Assembly: GCA_964500675.1 (NCBI GenBank)
Contig: CAZCNY010000001.1
Span: forward strand, 62,001 to 126,000
DNA length: 64,000 nt
Direction: 5' to 3'
From: CAMLJR01 sp964500675
Lineage (GTDB): Bacteria; Pseudomonadota; Gammaproteobacteria; Pseudomonadales; CAMLJR01
Shown: piece by piece, positions 55,102 through 63,255 of the stretch
Position numbering within the stretch: position 1 is the first letter of the stretch
Layout: each line of letters starts with the position of its first letter
Notes under the pieces: generated by a model
Databases searched by the model: none
Told to the model about the DNA's origin: nothing
The model's input: only the letters and a program-made list of their open reading frames with translations
Made by a program: the position numbers and the translations under genes

Positions 55102-58100
55102 TTAGTTGAGTTCGAGCCAGTGGGCAATGCGCGGGAAATACAGCGCCGTGCGAATCGGGCGTTTATCGAACGACGACACCAACTCGCGGTACAGCTGCAA
55201 TTGCGCGCCATACGTTGCTAATTCTCTCTGTGAAAATTGCTCGATCGACTCGTTTTCGCGCGGCACCGAATTTTTGTAATCGACAATCCAGCGCGAGCCT
55301 TCCTCATCGACAAAGCTGCGGTCTATGACATAGCGCTTACCCGCCGCGAGCAACTCCCATTCCGCCACCGCTTCGCCGTGCTCACTCGACAACAACCAGT
55401 TACCGCGCCGGTCCGCAACTGCACGCTCGATCGATGCAACGACTTGCGCGCTAGCCGTTTCAATATCCGCATCCGCAACTCCCATTTGCCGCAAGAGTTG
55501 CCCAGCCACCATTTGCCGCTGAACGATGTCGTGGCCGCGCCATTGCGCCATACCATAACGCGCCAACAGTTCGAGAAGCCGGTGCACGACCGTGCCGATC
55601 ATGGTTTCCAGCGAGTGCGCGCTCGCCGCCGGCGGATTTTCCGATAATGTCGATGGTGTCGCGACTTCCGTTTGTAAATGCCAGGCAAGCGGCACTCGCA
55701 GCAAATTTTCTCCAACCGATGCCGCGTCGACAGCACTCGCAACCGAAGCCTCGCTCCACACCACTTCATCCTTCACCGCGGGCCAAATCCGATTCAACAA
55801 ACTATTCGTGACGGGTTTGAATTCTTTCGCATCTTTCGCGCGAAACACCAAATACAAACGCTCGATCGCGCGCGTCGCCGCCACATAGAGCAGCCGCGTA
55901 TCTTCGAGCTGTTTTTGTTGTTTGCTTTCGTATTCGAGCCAATTGTAAATCGTATCGTCCTCACCGCCGACGGCGGCATTTGGCGCAATCGCGATGCCGA
56001 GCGCGCCATCTTCGGCGAGATACTCACCCCAGCGCAGCAATGGCTTGTCGTCAGCTTTTGTGCCCGCATCGAGCGCCGGCACAATCACCGTATCGAATTC
56101 GAGGCCCTTCGACTTATGTATCGTCATCACCACAACGCGGGCCGACGCCTCGTGTTGAGGGCGCGCGTACAACGTGCGCAAACGATCTTCCAACGCGGGA
56201 AATTGCAGATCATCGCCCTCCTGTTCGATCAGATCGAGCAGCACGTGAATATCGCTGGCCGCATTTTCGCTGTGCGCGAGCAAATCGCCGCCGAGCGCGC
56301 GCCAAAGCCCTTCAAGCCAAATACGCAGCGGCTTGCGTTGACGCTGCCGATGCGCGATGTCGATCAACGCGATAATTTTTTGCAGCCGCTGCGATGTGTC
56401 CGCATTTAATTGCCCCGACTCACTTAATTGAGCAAGCACATTCGCGGCTCGCAAGCGCATCCCAATCGGCACGCGCAAACCACCGCTATCGCCGCCATTC
56501 GCAACGCTGTGCAGTTCGCGATTGGTGAGACCGATCAGCGGCGAGCGCAGCAGCGCCAGCCAGGCGATGCGATCGGCCGGATTGAGCACAGCCTTGAGCA
56601 GCGCGAGTAAATCCTGCACATGCGCGCGTTGCGCAAGCGGATCGATCTCGGTGGCGCGAAACGCGATACCTGCGTGCTGCAAGGCCGGTACTATCGCGCG
56701 CAGATGCGGGCGGCTACGCACGAGAATTGCGATCTCGCCATCGCTCGATTTTTGCAGCGCAGCTTGCACCAGCTCGACGACACGTTGTGCTTCGGCCACG
56801 CGATCGGGATCATTGCGAATACCCAATACGCCAACTTCAGCGAGCGGATCGTCGCGCTTGAATGCTTGCGAATGCTCGTAACGCACTGCGCCGCGCGGAA
56901 TATGTTGCGCCTGCGGAAAGGCCTGCGCGAACACGCGGTTGTTCCAATCGACCACGGTCGGCGTCGAGCGAAAATTGACCGCGAGCGGCGCGCTGACCAA
57001 CTCCAATGCGTTGACGCCAGCATCGCGCGCTTCGAGAAATAAACCGACCTTGGCTTCGCGAAAGCCATAAATCGATTGCATGCCATCGCCGACAATAAAT
57101 AACGTGCGCGGCACAGCGCCGCTTTCATTCTGTTCGCGCCAACCTTCAACCAAGCGTTCGAGCAGACGAAATTGGGTCGACGAAGTATCCTGAAATTCAT
57201 CGATCAACAAATGACTGATACGTTGATCGAGCTTGAGCATCAATTCGCTCGGATTGAGTGCGCCGCCCAGCGACGCATTCGCGCGTATCGAAATCTCGGT
57301 GAAATCAACTTCACCGTGAATCCCAAACACCACCTCCAGTTGCGCGACGGCTTGCACCAGCACGCGTGTCAAATGCACGAGTATTTGCCATTGTGAATCG
57401 GGATAGCTGTCCGCCGGCAAATAACGCACCTCCTGCAGTGAAGACAGTAAAGCCGCATCGTGCGCGAATATTTCGAGCAATGCTTCCATCGCGCTCTTCC
57501 ATTCTTTGAAAAGCGTTTTTCGATCGCCTTCACCAGGTGGGAAGCCTTCGTTTTTGGTGATTTTTTTTCGCCAGGAACCTTCTTTTGTCAGCAGCCAATC
57601 GGCCAGACATTGCCAATGCGCGACCGCTTCCGACGCGTCGCCGGGTAAATCAACGCAACCTTTGAATTTGCACAACGCATGATCGGGCTTTTCTTGCGAC
57701 AAATTGGTCGCAGCGAAATCCAGCAGCGGCAACATCTCGCCCTGATACGGCAGCATGTTTTCGCACACCCGCGCGAGCGCATCGGTGCGCACCTGCCGCA
57801 ACGTCAGTTCAAGACGATCGCGCACGGCCTCGGTGCCATTTTTTTGATTTCTAATGCCTTGACCGATATGCGGCAGCCATTGATCGCGGCACGCGAGCAA
57901 TCCTGCCAATAATTCATGCAAGCGTTCGACGCGATTATCGAGATGCAGCAGCAACGCGCCGAGGCTATCGGCCCTGAATTTATCGTCATTATTGGCGTTA
58001 TTGGTTTCGAGTTGCAGCAACAGCGTATCGATCGCTTCGCGATACAGCGGTTGCGCGCGCTCTGTTACGCGCGGTTGACCGCCGAATTGCGACAGCACGG

Positions 58101-58485
58101 GCATCTGCGCGGTCAGGCTGCCGCAGAAGCCATCGATAGTCTGCACGCGCAAGCGCTGCGGGTTTTGCAGTAAATTCCAGCCTCGATTTTGCGCATGCGA
58201 TAGCGCTGCGCGCGCGAGCCCCCAGGTTTTACGTTTGTGGTCTTCGCTCGGCTCGTCGTATTGCGCGGCGTGCAGCGCAAGCAAAATGCGCTCGCGCATT
58301 TCGGCGGCGGCTTTGCGCGTGAACGTGATCGCGAGAATTTCCTCGGGCTGCTGCACGTGCGCCAGCAACGCCAGCACGCGCTGACTCAATAATTCGGTTT
58401 TGCCGGAACCCGCGGGCGCCGTTACGCAAAACGAGCGCGTCGGATCGAGCGCCGCTTCTCGATAAAAATGATCGATGGGCTTCAT
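55102..58485 (-). CDS. addA: AddA-like UvrD/Rep-family helicase-nuclease
   Basis: A 1127-residue SF1A helicase with a C-terminal RecB-type nuclease. ATG 58485 is chosen: AGAGG (58492-58496, touching the addB stop) lies 7 nt upstream. Walker A is APAGSGKTELLSQRV (23-37), motif Ia ILAITFTRKAAAEMRERI, Walker B SHLLIDEFQDTSSTQF, motif III/IV IVGDGMQSIYGFREA, VNFRSTPTVV, MTIHKSKGLEF and LLYVAATRAIERL. The nuclease site is WIVDYKNSVP near residue 1066 with YGAQLQLYREL. It unwinds and resects DNA ends for RecA together with the upstream AddB-like protein. Such AddAB-type pairs replace RecBCD in some gammaproteobacteria. Confidence 0.9.
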   Translation of the reverse strand: MKPIDHFYREAALDPTRSFCVTAPAGSGKTELLSQRVLALLAHVQQPEEILAITFTRKAAAEMRERILLALHAAQYDEPSEDHKRKTWGLARAALSHAQNRGWNLLQNPQRLRVQTIDGFCGSLTAQMPVLSQFGGQPRVTERAQPLYREAIDTLLLQLETNNANNDDKFRADSLGALLLHLDNRVERLHELLAGLLACRDQWLPHIGQGIRNQKNGTEAVRDRLELTLRQVRTDALARVCENMLPYQGEMLPLLDFAATNLSQEKPDHALCKFKGCVDLPGDASEAVAHWQCLADWLLTKEGSWRKKITKNEGFPPGEGDRKTLFKEWKSAMEALLEIFAHDAALLSSLQEVRYLPADSYPDSQWQILVHLTRVLVQAVAQLEVVFGIHGEVDFTEISIRANASLGGALNPSELMLKLDQRISHLLIDEFQDTSSTQFRLLERLVEGWREQNESGAVPRTLFIVGDGMQSIYGFREAKVGLFLEARDAGVNALELVSAPLAVNFRSTPTVVDWNNRVFAQAFPQAQHIPRGAVRYEHSQAFKRDDPLAEVGVLGIRNDPDRVAEAQRVVELVQAALQKSSDGEIAILVRSRPHLRAIVPALQHAGIAFRATEIDPLAQRAHVQDLLALLKAVLNPADRIAWLALLRSPLIGLTNRELHSVANGGDSGGLRVPIGMRLRAANVLAQLSESGQLNADTSQRLQKIIALIDIAHRQRQRKPLRIWLEGLWRALGGDLLAHSENAASDIHVLLDLIEQEGDDLQFPALEDRLRTLYARPQHEASARVVVMTIHKSKGLEFDTVIVPALDAGTKADDKPLLRWGEYLAEDGALGIAIAPNAAVGGEDDTIYNWLEYESKQQKQLEDTRLLYVAATRAIERLYLVFRAKDAKEFKPVTNSLLNRIWPAVKDEVVWSEASVASAVDAASVGENLLRVPLAWHLQTEVATPSTLSENPPAASAHSLETMIGTVVHRLLELLARYGMAQWRGHDIVQRQMVAGQLLRQMGVADADIETASAQVVASIERAVADRRGNWLLSSEHGEAVAEWELLAAGKRYVIDRSFVDEEGSRWIVDYKNSVPRENESIEQFSQRELATYGAQLQLYRELVSSFDKRPIRTALYFPRIAHWLELN

Positions 58486-58496
58486 CACAACACCTC

Positions 58497-61241
58497 TTAC
58501 CCCTCTCCTTTAGACCCTTCAGGGCCCGCGGGGAGAGGGGAAGAATCTGCTTCGTGATAACGACGGCAAATGCTGTCGAGCGCGCAGAAATCGCAAGTAT
58601 TTCTGGCTTTCGGATCGACCTGCGCGTATCCATCGATAAATTGCCGGGCGAGCGTTTGCAGCACTTCACGCCAACGCGCTTGCAAACTCTCCCAACTATC
58701 GATGGCAACCTCATCAGAAAATTGCGCTGGCAGCGAAAAATTATTTTCTTCAGAGTCACCGACAGCGATGATTTGCGGTTTTTCCAACCGCACCTGCGCA
58801 AACGCAACGCCGGCCAGCGCGCCGTGCTCTTCAAATATTTGCGCATACAGCGGCAACTGCGGCTCATCCGGCCGCTCGCCGAGCCATTCGTTGATCGAGC
58901 AATCGGCGTTTTTGGTTTTGTAATCGATGATAAGAAAACGGCCGTCGCGCAATCGATCGATACGATCGACGCGCAAACGCAGCGGCAGGCCGTTGAATTC
59001 GGCGCGACTGGTTTGCTCAATGGCATGTACGCTGAATTCGCCGCGTTCGCGTTCGATCGCAAGCCAACCCGTTAGCACGCGCACTAACCGCTGTTCTTCC
59101 AGCGCGCAGAAACGCGCGCCGAGACGCAGCGGTTCGCGCTCGCTGAAATCGCGCAGTGCAATTTCCGCCGCGCGCCGAACCCTTCGAGCTTGCTCGTCTT
59201 CATCGAGCGCAAGTAACGCTGTTTGAGTTTTCAATTCGCGCCAGATAATTTCGAGCGCCGTATGCAAAATACTGCCGCGCTCGGCCGCATCGAGCCCAGC
59301 CACAGGCTCGTCGAGCGGTCTCGCATTGAGCCGATGCGCAGCGAATGCGCGAAAGGCGCACGCGGCTTGATCCTTGAACAACGCGCTGCCACCGCGCGCC
59401 ACTTCGGCGGTTGACCACGGCGGCGCGCTGCCTGCCGCGAATGTTTCGAGCTGGAACCGCGCATTGTTTTCTTGTCGACGAATAAACGCCGGCAATTGCA
59501 CGTCGTACGCGCCACTGAACAATTCGGCGCTCGCTATTGCGCGCACAGCGTGAAATAACGGACTAGGACCGCACGCCACTTCCTCGCGTTCATTTTGATA
59601 CGCGACGACTATCGTTTCGGCGCTCGCGAGCAACGAGCGCGTGAGACGCTGCGCAATCGCAAATTCGCGCTCAGCATCGCAGCGCGGCATGCGCAAACGG
59701 CGCTGTAAATCGCGCGGCAATAACGGCTGCGGCGCAGCCGCAGCGGGCCAGCAATCGTCGCCCATATCGCATAGCCACAACGATTTAAATTGCAAGCCCG
59801 CCGCTTCGAGCACGCCGAGAATTTGCAGCGGCGTATCGGCTGTCTGCGGCTGAAACACCTGCGCCTGCATCACACCGCGCAGGCGCTGCAACGCGACGGA
59901 AAAATCAATCGGCGCGCTGATTTGATCGAATCGCGAAAATTCGATGAGCGCTTGCTGCCAATGCGTGTACTGCTGATATTCGCTGCTATCGAGCGTGCGC
60001 GTACCGGGCCAGCCGAGCAACAACAGCGCTTCGCTGAATAATTCACTCCAGCGCTGCGCAGCATATTTTTTTTCCAGCCAGCGCGAGCGTCGACAACGCT
60101 CGGCCAGCTCATGCAACACAGCGCCCCATCGCCACGACGGAAAACGCTCGGCAACACCATCGGCGCAATGACGCACTTGTGCCGCGCGCAATTTCGTCGC
60201 GCGCAACGCACAAAGCATTTCGATAAATGCCGCTTGCGCATCAATATTTTCATTGCCGAATGCGGAAAATGGCGAACGCACAATTTGCAGCAAGGTTTCG
60301 AGTTCAATATCTTTTGCCGCGAATTCCAACAATTGCAACGCGCTGCGAATCAGCGGCATTTGCGCCAGCGCCAGCCCCGAGGAAAAATTCATCGGCGGCA
60401 AGCTGCGCGGTGTTTGCGGTAACGCGGTTGCGGGCGCGAGCACATCGAGCAATACGCGCTCGACAAATGCGCGCTGCGAATTCAAATCGGGCACGACAAT
60501 CGCGATGGGGCCGGCGGGATTTTTCCGCAATTCGCGCTGCGCCCACAACGCTGCCGCCTGCAATTGCGCTTCCAGCGAACTAAAACCTACACACACGGCA
60601 TTTTGGTTGCGATCGGGCAATGCGAGCGTCGAATAATCCGCAATCGTTTGCAATAATTCAGCGTGCAACGGCGGCAGATCGTCGAAACCCGCGCTCACCA
60701 TCGCCTGCGGTAATTGCACACGCTGCGCGCGCACCGCGTCGACAACGCGCCGATCGCGCTCCGCAGCAGCGATCGCCTGGTGCGTGTCACAACTCAGCAG
60801 AAAACGATCGAGCCATTGCGCAAACATGGCGCTGTCGGGTTGCGCTTCGCATTCATTGCGCACGGCATTCGCGAGCGGCAATTGCCGCCACAGCGCGAGT
60901 GTGCGATAAGCGCTTTGCGCCTGCAAAGCCGCCTGACCCGGCCGCAACAAAGGCACATCATCGGCGCGGACCGCCTGCTCCCACAACAATAATTCCTGAG
61001 CGGAATTAAGCACCCAAACCCCGGCAGCGAGTGGATCGGCGCGCAGCACCATCTGCTGCCAGAGTTGCTCGATCCAATCACCGATCGCAAACACGGGTGC
61101 TGCCGGTGCCACCGCTCGCTCCGCCGCCACAGCCACGCGAATACGACTGGCCAGACGACGGTTTGGCGTGAGCACAACGGCACCGCGCGCAAGTGCGGGC
61201 GCAAGCACGGCGGGATCAAACAGCACGGTGAATTCGGACAT
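58497..61241 (-). CDS. addB: AddB-like nuclease/inactive helicase, PD-(D/E)XK with Fe-S cluster
   Basis: A 914-residue partner of AddA. The N-terminal helicase-like half is divergent: VVLTPNRRLASRIRVAVAAE stands where a Walker A would be. The C-terminal nuclease has FLIIDYKTKNADCS near residue 772 and EPQLPLYAQIFEEHGALAGV. Four cysteines for a 4Fe-4S cluster are visible, one in DQAACAFRAFAAHRL near 626 and three in TCDFCALDSICRRYHE near 880-892, as in Bacillus AddB. The last 14 residues (SPLPAGPEGSKGEG) are encoded by a dispersed palindromic repeat and are not conserved protein. The gene ends 11 nt before addA, so translation is probably coupled. Confidence 0.87.
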   Translation of the reverse strand: MSEFTVLFDPAVLAPALARGAVVLTPNRRLASRIRVAVAAERAVAPAAPVFAIGDWIEQLWQQMVLRADPLAAGVWVLNSAQELLLWEQAVRADDVPLLRPGQAALQAQSAYRTLALWRQLPLANAVRNECEAQPDSAMFAQWLDRFLLSCDTHQAIAAAERDRRVVDAVRAQRVQLPQAMVSAGFDDLPPLHAELLQTIADYSTLALPDRNQNAVCVGFSSLEAQLQAAALWAQRELRKNPAGPIAIVVPDLNSQRAFVERVLLDVLAPATALPQTPRSLPPMNFSSGLALAQMPLIRSALQLLEFAAKDIELETLLQIVRSPFSAFGNENIDAQAAFIEMLCALRATKLRAAQVRHCADGVAERFPSWRWGAVLHELAERCRRSRWLEKKYAAQRWSELFSEALLLLGWPGTRTLDSSEYQQYTHWQQALIEFSRFDQISAPIDFSVALQRLRGVMQAQVFQPQTADTPLQILGVLEAAGLQFKSLWLCDMGDDCWPAAAAPQPLLPRDLQRRLRMPRCDAEREFAIAQRLTRSLLASAETIVVAYQNEREEVACGPSPLFHAVRAIASAELFSGAYDVQLPAFIRRQENNARFQLETFAAGSAPPWSTAEVARGGSALFKDQAACAFRAFAAHRLNARPLDEPVAGLDAAERGSILHTALEIIWRELKTQTALLALDEDEQARRVRRAAEIALRDFSEREPLRLGARFCALEEQRLVRVLTGWLAIERERGEFSVHAIEQTSRAEFNGLPLRLRVDRIDRLRDGRFLIIDYKTKNADCSINEWLGERPDEPQLPLYAQIFEEHGALAGVAFAQVRLEKPQIIAVGDSEENNFSLPAQFSDEVAIDSWESLQARWREVLQTLARQFIDGYAQVDPKARNTCDFCALDSICRRYHEADSSPLPAGPEGSKGEG
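58501..58539. repeat. Palindromic repeat, copy B, inside the 3' end of addB
   Basis: 39 bp in the opposite orientation to 27602-27640, with a single mismatch. It lies in frame just before the addB stop and encodes its tail. The ends CCCTCTCC and GGAGAGGG pair, so the transcript can fold here directly before the addA ribosome-binding site. Confidence 0.88.
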
Positions 61242-61297
61242 GCCTTATTGTACCGACTCGCCCTTCTTCTCAGGTACCGATGGGGCGCTATTTTCGG

Positions 61298-61303
61298 TAC
61301 AAT
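61298..61303 (+). promoter_or_regulatory. Putative -10 element for the DAHP synthase gene
   Basis: TACAAT lies 45 nt before the ATG at 61343 in the divergent gap to addB. I see no good -35. It makes a start at 61280 unlikely. Confidence 0.35.
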
Positions 61304-61342
61304 TGCTGGCCCTATTGCATGATTGAAGCAGTTGATATCGCC

Positions 61343-62443
61343 ATGTCCGCTCCGACACCCAACAATCTCGTCGCCAATCCCCATGCTCAGGTGGACAACC
61401 TCAATGTCGCCGCGCAAGAGGTTCTGATCACGCCCGATCAGCTTAAAGCCGCATTGCCGATGTCCGATGCCGCGCGCGCAACCATCACGCACAGCCGGAA
61501 AATCATTCGCGATATTCTCGATCGCAAAGATCATCGCATCTTCGTCGTCGTCGGCCCCTGCTCGATTCACGACATCGACGCCGCGCACGATTACGCGCGC
61601 CGCCTGAAAAAATTAGCCGATGAAATCGGCGACACGCTGTTCATCGTCATGCGCGTGTATTTTGAAAAACCGCGCACCACGGTCGGCTGGAAAGGCCTCA
61701 TCAACGATCCGCACATGAACGACACGTTCAAGATCGAGGAAGGATTGCATATCGGCCGCAAATTGTTGCTCGATATCGCCGAGATGGGAATCGCCACTTC
61801 GACCGAGGCGCTCGATCCAATTTCACCGCAATATTTGCAGGATTGCATCACCTGGTCCGCGATCGGCGCGCGCACGACCGAATCGCAAACGCACCGCGAA
61901 ATGGCGAGCGGTTTAAGCTCGGCGGTCGGTTTCAAAAACGGCACCGATGGCGGCCTCGCGGTCGCGATCAACGCACTCAAATCGGTTTCGCAACCGCACC
62001 GTTTTCTCGGCATCGATTCGCGCGGCCAGGTCGCCGTGATCACGACAACGGGAAACAAATACGCGCATATCGTTTTACGCGGCGGCAGCAACGGCCCGAA
62101 TTACGACTCGGTGCACATCGCGCTGTGCGAACAGGAACTGCAGAAGGCCAAATTGCAACCCAATATCATGGTCGATTGCAGCCACGCCAACTCGGATAAA
62201 AAGCCGGAACTGCAACCGCTCGTTATCGAGAACGTCACCAATCAAGTGCTCGAAGGTAACAAATCGATTGTCGGTCTTATGGTCGAATCGAATCTATTCG
62301 CGGGCAATCAAGCCATTCCCGAGGATTTGAGCAAACTGAAATACGGCGTTTCCGTCACCGACGGCTGCATCGCCTGGGACACCACCGAGCAGGCGCTGCG
62401 CACGATGCGCGAAAAATTGAAAGTCGTGCTGCCGAAACGGTAG
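61343..62443 (+). CDS. aroG: 3-deoxy-7-phosphoheptulonate (DAHP) synthase, class I
   Basis: A 366-residue enzyme condensing phosphoenolpyruvate and erythrose 4-phosphate, the first step of aromatic amino acid synthesis. Visible: FVVVGPCSIHDIDAAHDYA, VMRVYFEKPRTTVGWKGLIN, GARTTESQTHREMASGLS, VGFKNGTDGG, the metal/PEP region VDCSHANSDKK and SVTDGCIAWDTTE. The ATG at 61343 is preferred. ATG 61319 would add eight residues. Which of AroF, AroG or AroH feedback type applies cannot be read reliably, so the symbol is nominal. It is divergent from addB and followed by a strong terminator. Confidence 0.93.
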   Translation: MSAPTPNNLVANPHAQVDNLNVAAQEVLITPDQLKAALPMSDAARATITHSRKIIRDILDRKDHRIFVVVGPCSIHDIDAAHDYARRLKKLADEIGDTLFIVMRVYFEKPRTTVGWKGLINDPHMNDTFKIEEGLHIGRKLLLDIAEMGIATSTEALDPISPQYLQDCITWSAIGARTTESQTHREMASGLSSAVGFKNGTDGGLAVAINALKSVSQPHRFLGIDSRGQVAVITTTGNKYAHIVLRGGSNGPNYDSVHIALCEQELQKAKLQPNIMVDCSHANSDKKPELQPLVIENVTNQVLEGNKSIVGLMVESNLFAGNQAIPEDLSKLKYGVSVTDGCIAWDTTEQALRTMREKLKVVLPKR

Positions 62444-62455
62444 TCAACGATAAAT

Positions 62456-62484
62456 AAAAAGCCCGGTCTTAAGCCGGGCTTTTT
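62456..62484. terminator. Bidirectional terminator between DAHP synthase and thrH
   Basis: AAAAAGCCCGG and CCGGGCTTTTT form an 11-bp stem with a 7-nt loop. The T and A tracts serve both strands, as fits two convergent genes. Confidence 0.92.
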
Positions 62485-62502
62485 ATTTCTGAATGAAAAA
62501 AT

Positions 62503-63120
62503 TTAAACCATTAAATCGCGCGCACTCGCTTTCACAAACTCCTGTTTCAAATCGTCATACGTGTGCACCGCAGGGAATTGCGGGAATTCGCGAATCACAT
62601 TTTCCGGCGCATGAAACAGAATGCCTGCGTCGGCTTCAGCGAGCATCGTCGTATCGTTATACGAATCGCCCGCAGCAATGACACGGTAATACAAACTTTT
62701 GAATGCCAGCACCGATTGACGCTTGGGATTGGCCTGACGCAACTTGTAATTCACCACACGACCTTTTTCATCCGCTTCAAGTTTGTGACACAACAATGCC
62801 GGATAACCGAGCTGACGCATAAGCGGTAGTGCGAATTCGTAGAACGTGTCGGATAAAATCACAACCTGAAAACGCTCGCGCAGCCAATCGACAAACTCAT
62901 TCGCACCTTCAAGCGGTTTGATCTCCGCAATCACAGCCTGAATATCGGGTAAGCCGAGATTGTGCTCGTCGAGAATGCGCAGGCGCTGCTTCATCAGTAC
63001 GTCATAGTCGGGAATATCGCGCGTCGTCGCTCGCAATTCTTTGATGCCGGTTTTCTCGGCAAAAGCAATCCAGATTTCAGGGACGAGAACCCCTTCGAGG
63101 TCGAGGCAGGCGATTTCCAC
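62503..63120 (-). CDS. thrH: Phosphoserine/homoserine phosphotransferase ThrH
   Basis: A 205-residue HAD-family enzyme that dephosphorylates phosphoserine and can transfer phosphate to homoserine, linking serine and threonine synthesis. HAD motif I is EIACLDLEGVLVPEIWIAFA (Asp nucleophile DLEG), motif II VILSDTFYEFALPL, motif III Lys in ANPKRQSVLAF, motif IV IAAGDSYNDTTMLAEAD. The length and the DLEGVLVPE signature are those of Pseudomonas ThrH (PA1757). It follows cysB on the same strand. A hairpin lies in the 135-nt gap. Confidence 0.95.
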   Translation of the reverse strand: MEIACLDLEGVLVPEIWIAFAEKTGIKELRATTRDIPDYDVLMKQRLRILDEHNLGLPDIQAVIAEIKPLEGANEFVDWLRERFQVVILSDTFYEFALPLMRQLGYPALLCHKLEADEKGRVVNYKLRQANPKRQSVLAFKSLYYRVIAAGDSYNDTTMLAEADAGILFHAPENVIREFPQFPAVHTYDDLKQEFVKASARDLMV

Positions 63121-63223
63121 GGATAACTCCTAAGATCAAAGAGAAAAACAGGCGGCACGATACCGGGAACACGTGAGTCAGGCAATCTTGGCGATGGGAA
63201 AAGCGATGTGCGGAGGGTAAAGC

Positions 63224-63249
63224 CAGGGGCGCAATAAGCAGCACCCCTG
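63224..63249 (-). terminator. Hairpin after cysB, weak terminator
   Basis: On the minus strand CAGGGGTGC pairs with GCGCCCCTG (one G-T wobble) across an 8-nt loop, 6 nt after the cysB stop. The following GGCTTTACC has only a short T run, so read-through to thrH is possible. Confidence 0.4.
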
Positions 63250-63255
63250 TGAACA

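Noticed and set aside
55678..56409. Plus-strand frame of 243 codons opposite addA
   Set aside because: Within the addA helicase motifs on the other strand. The peptide is basic and unlike any known family.
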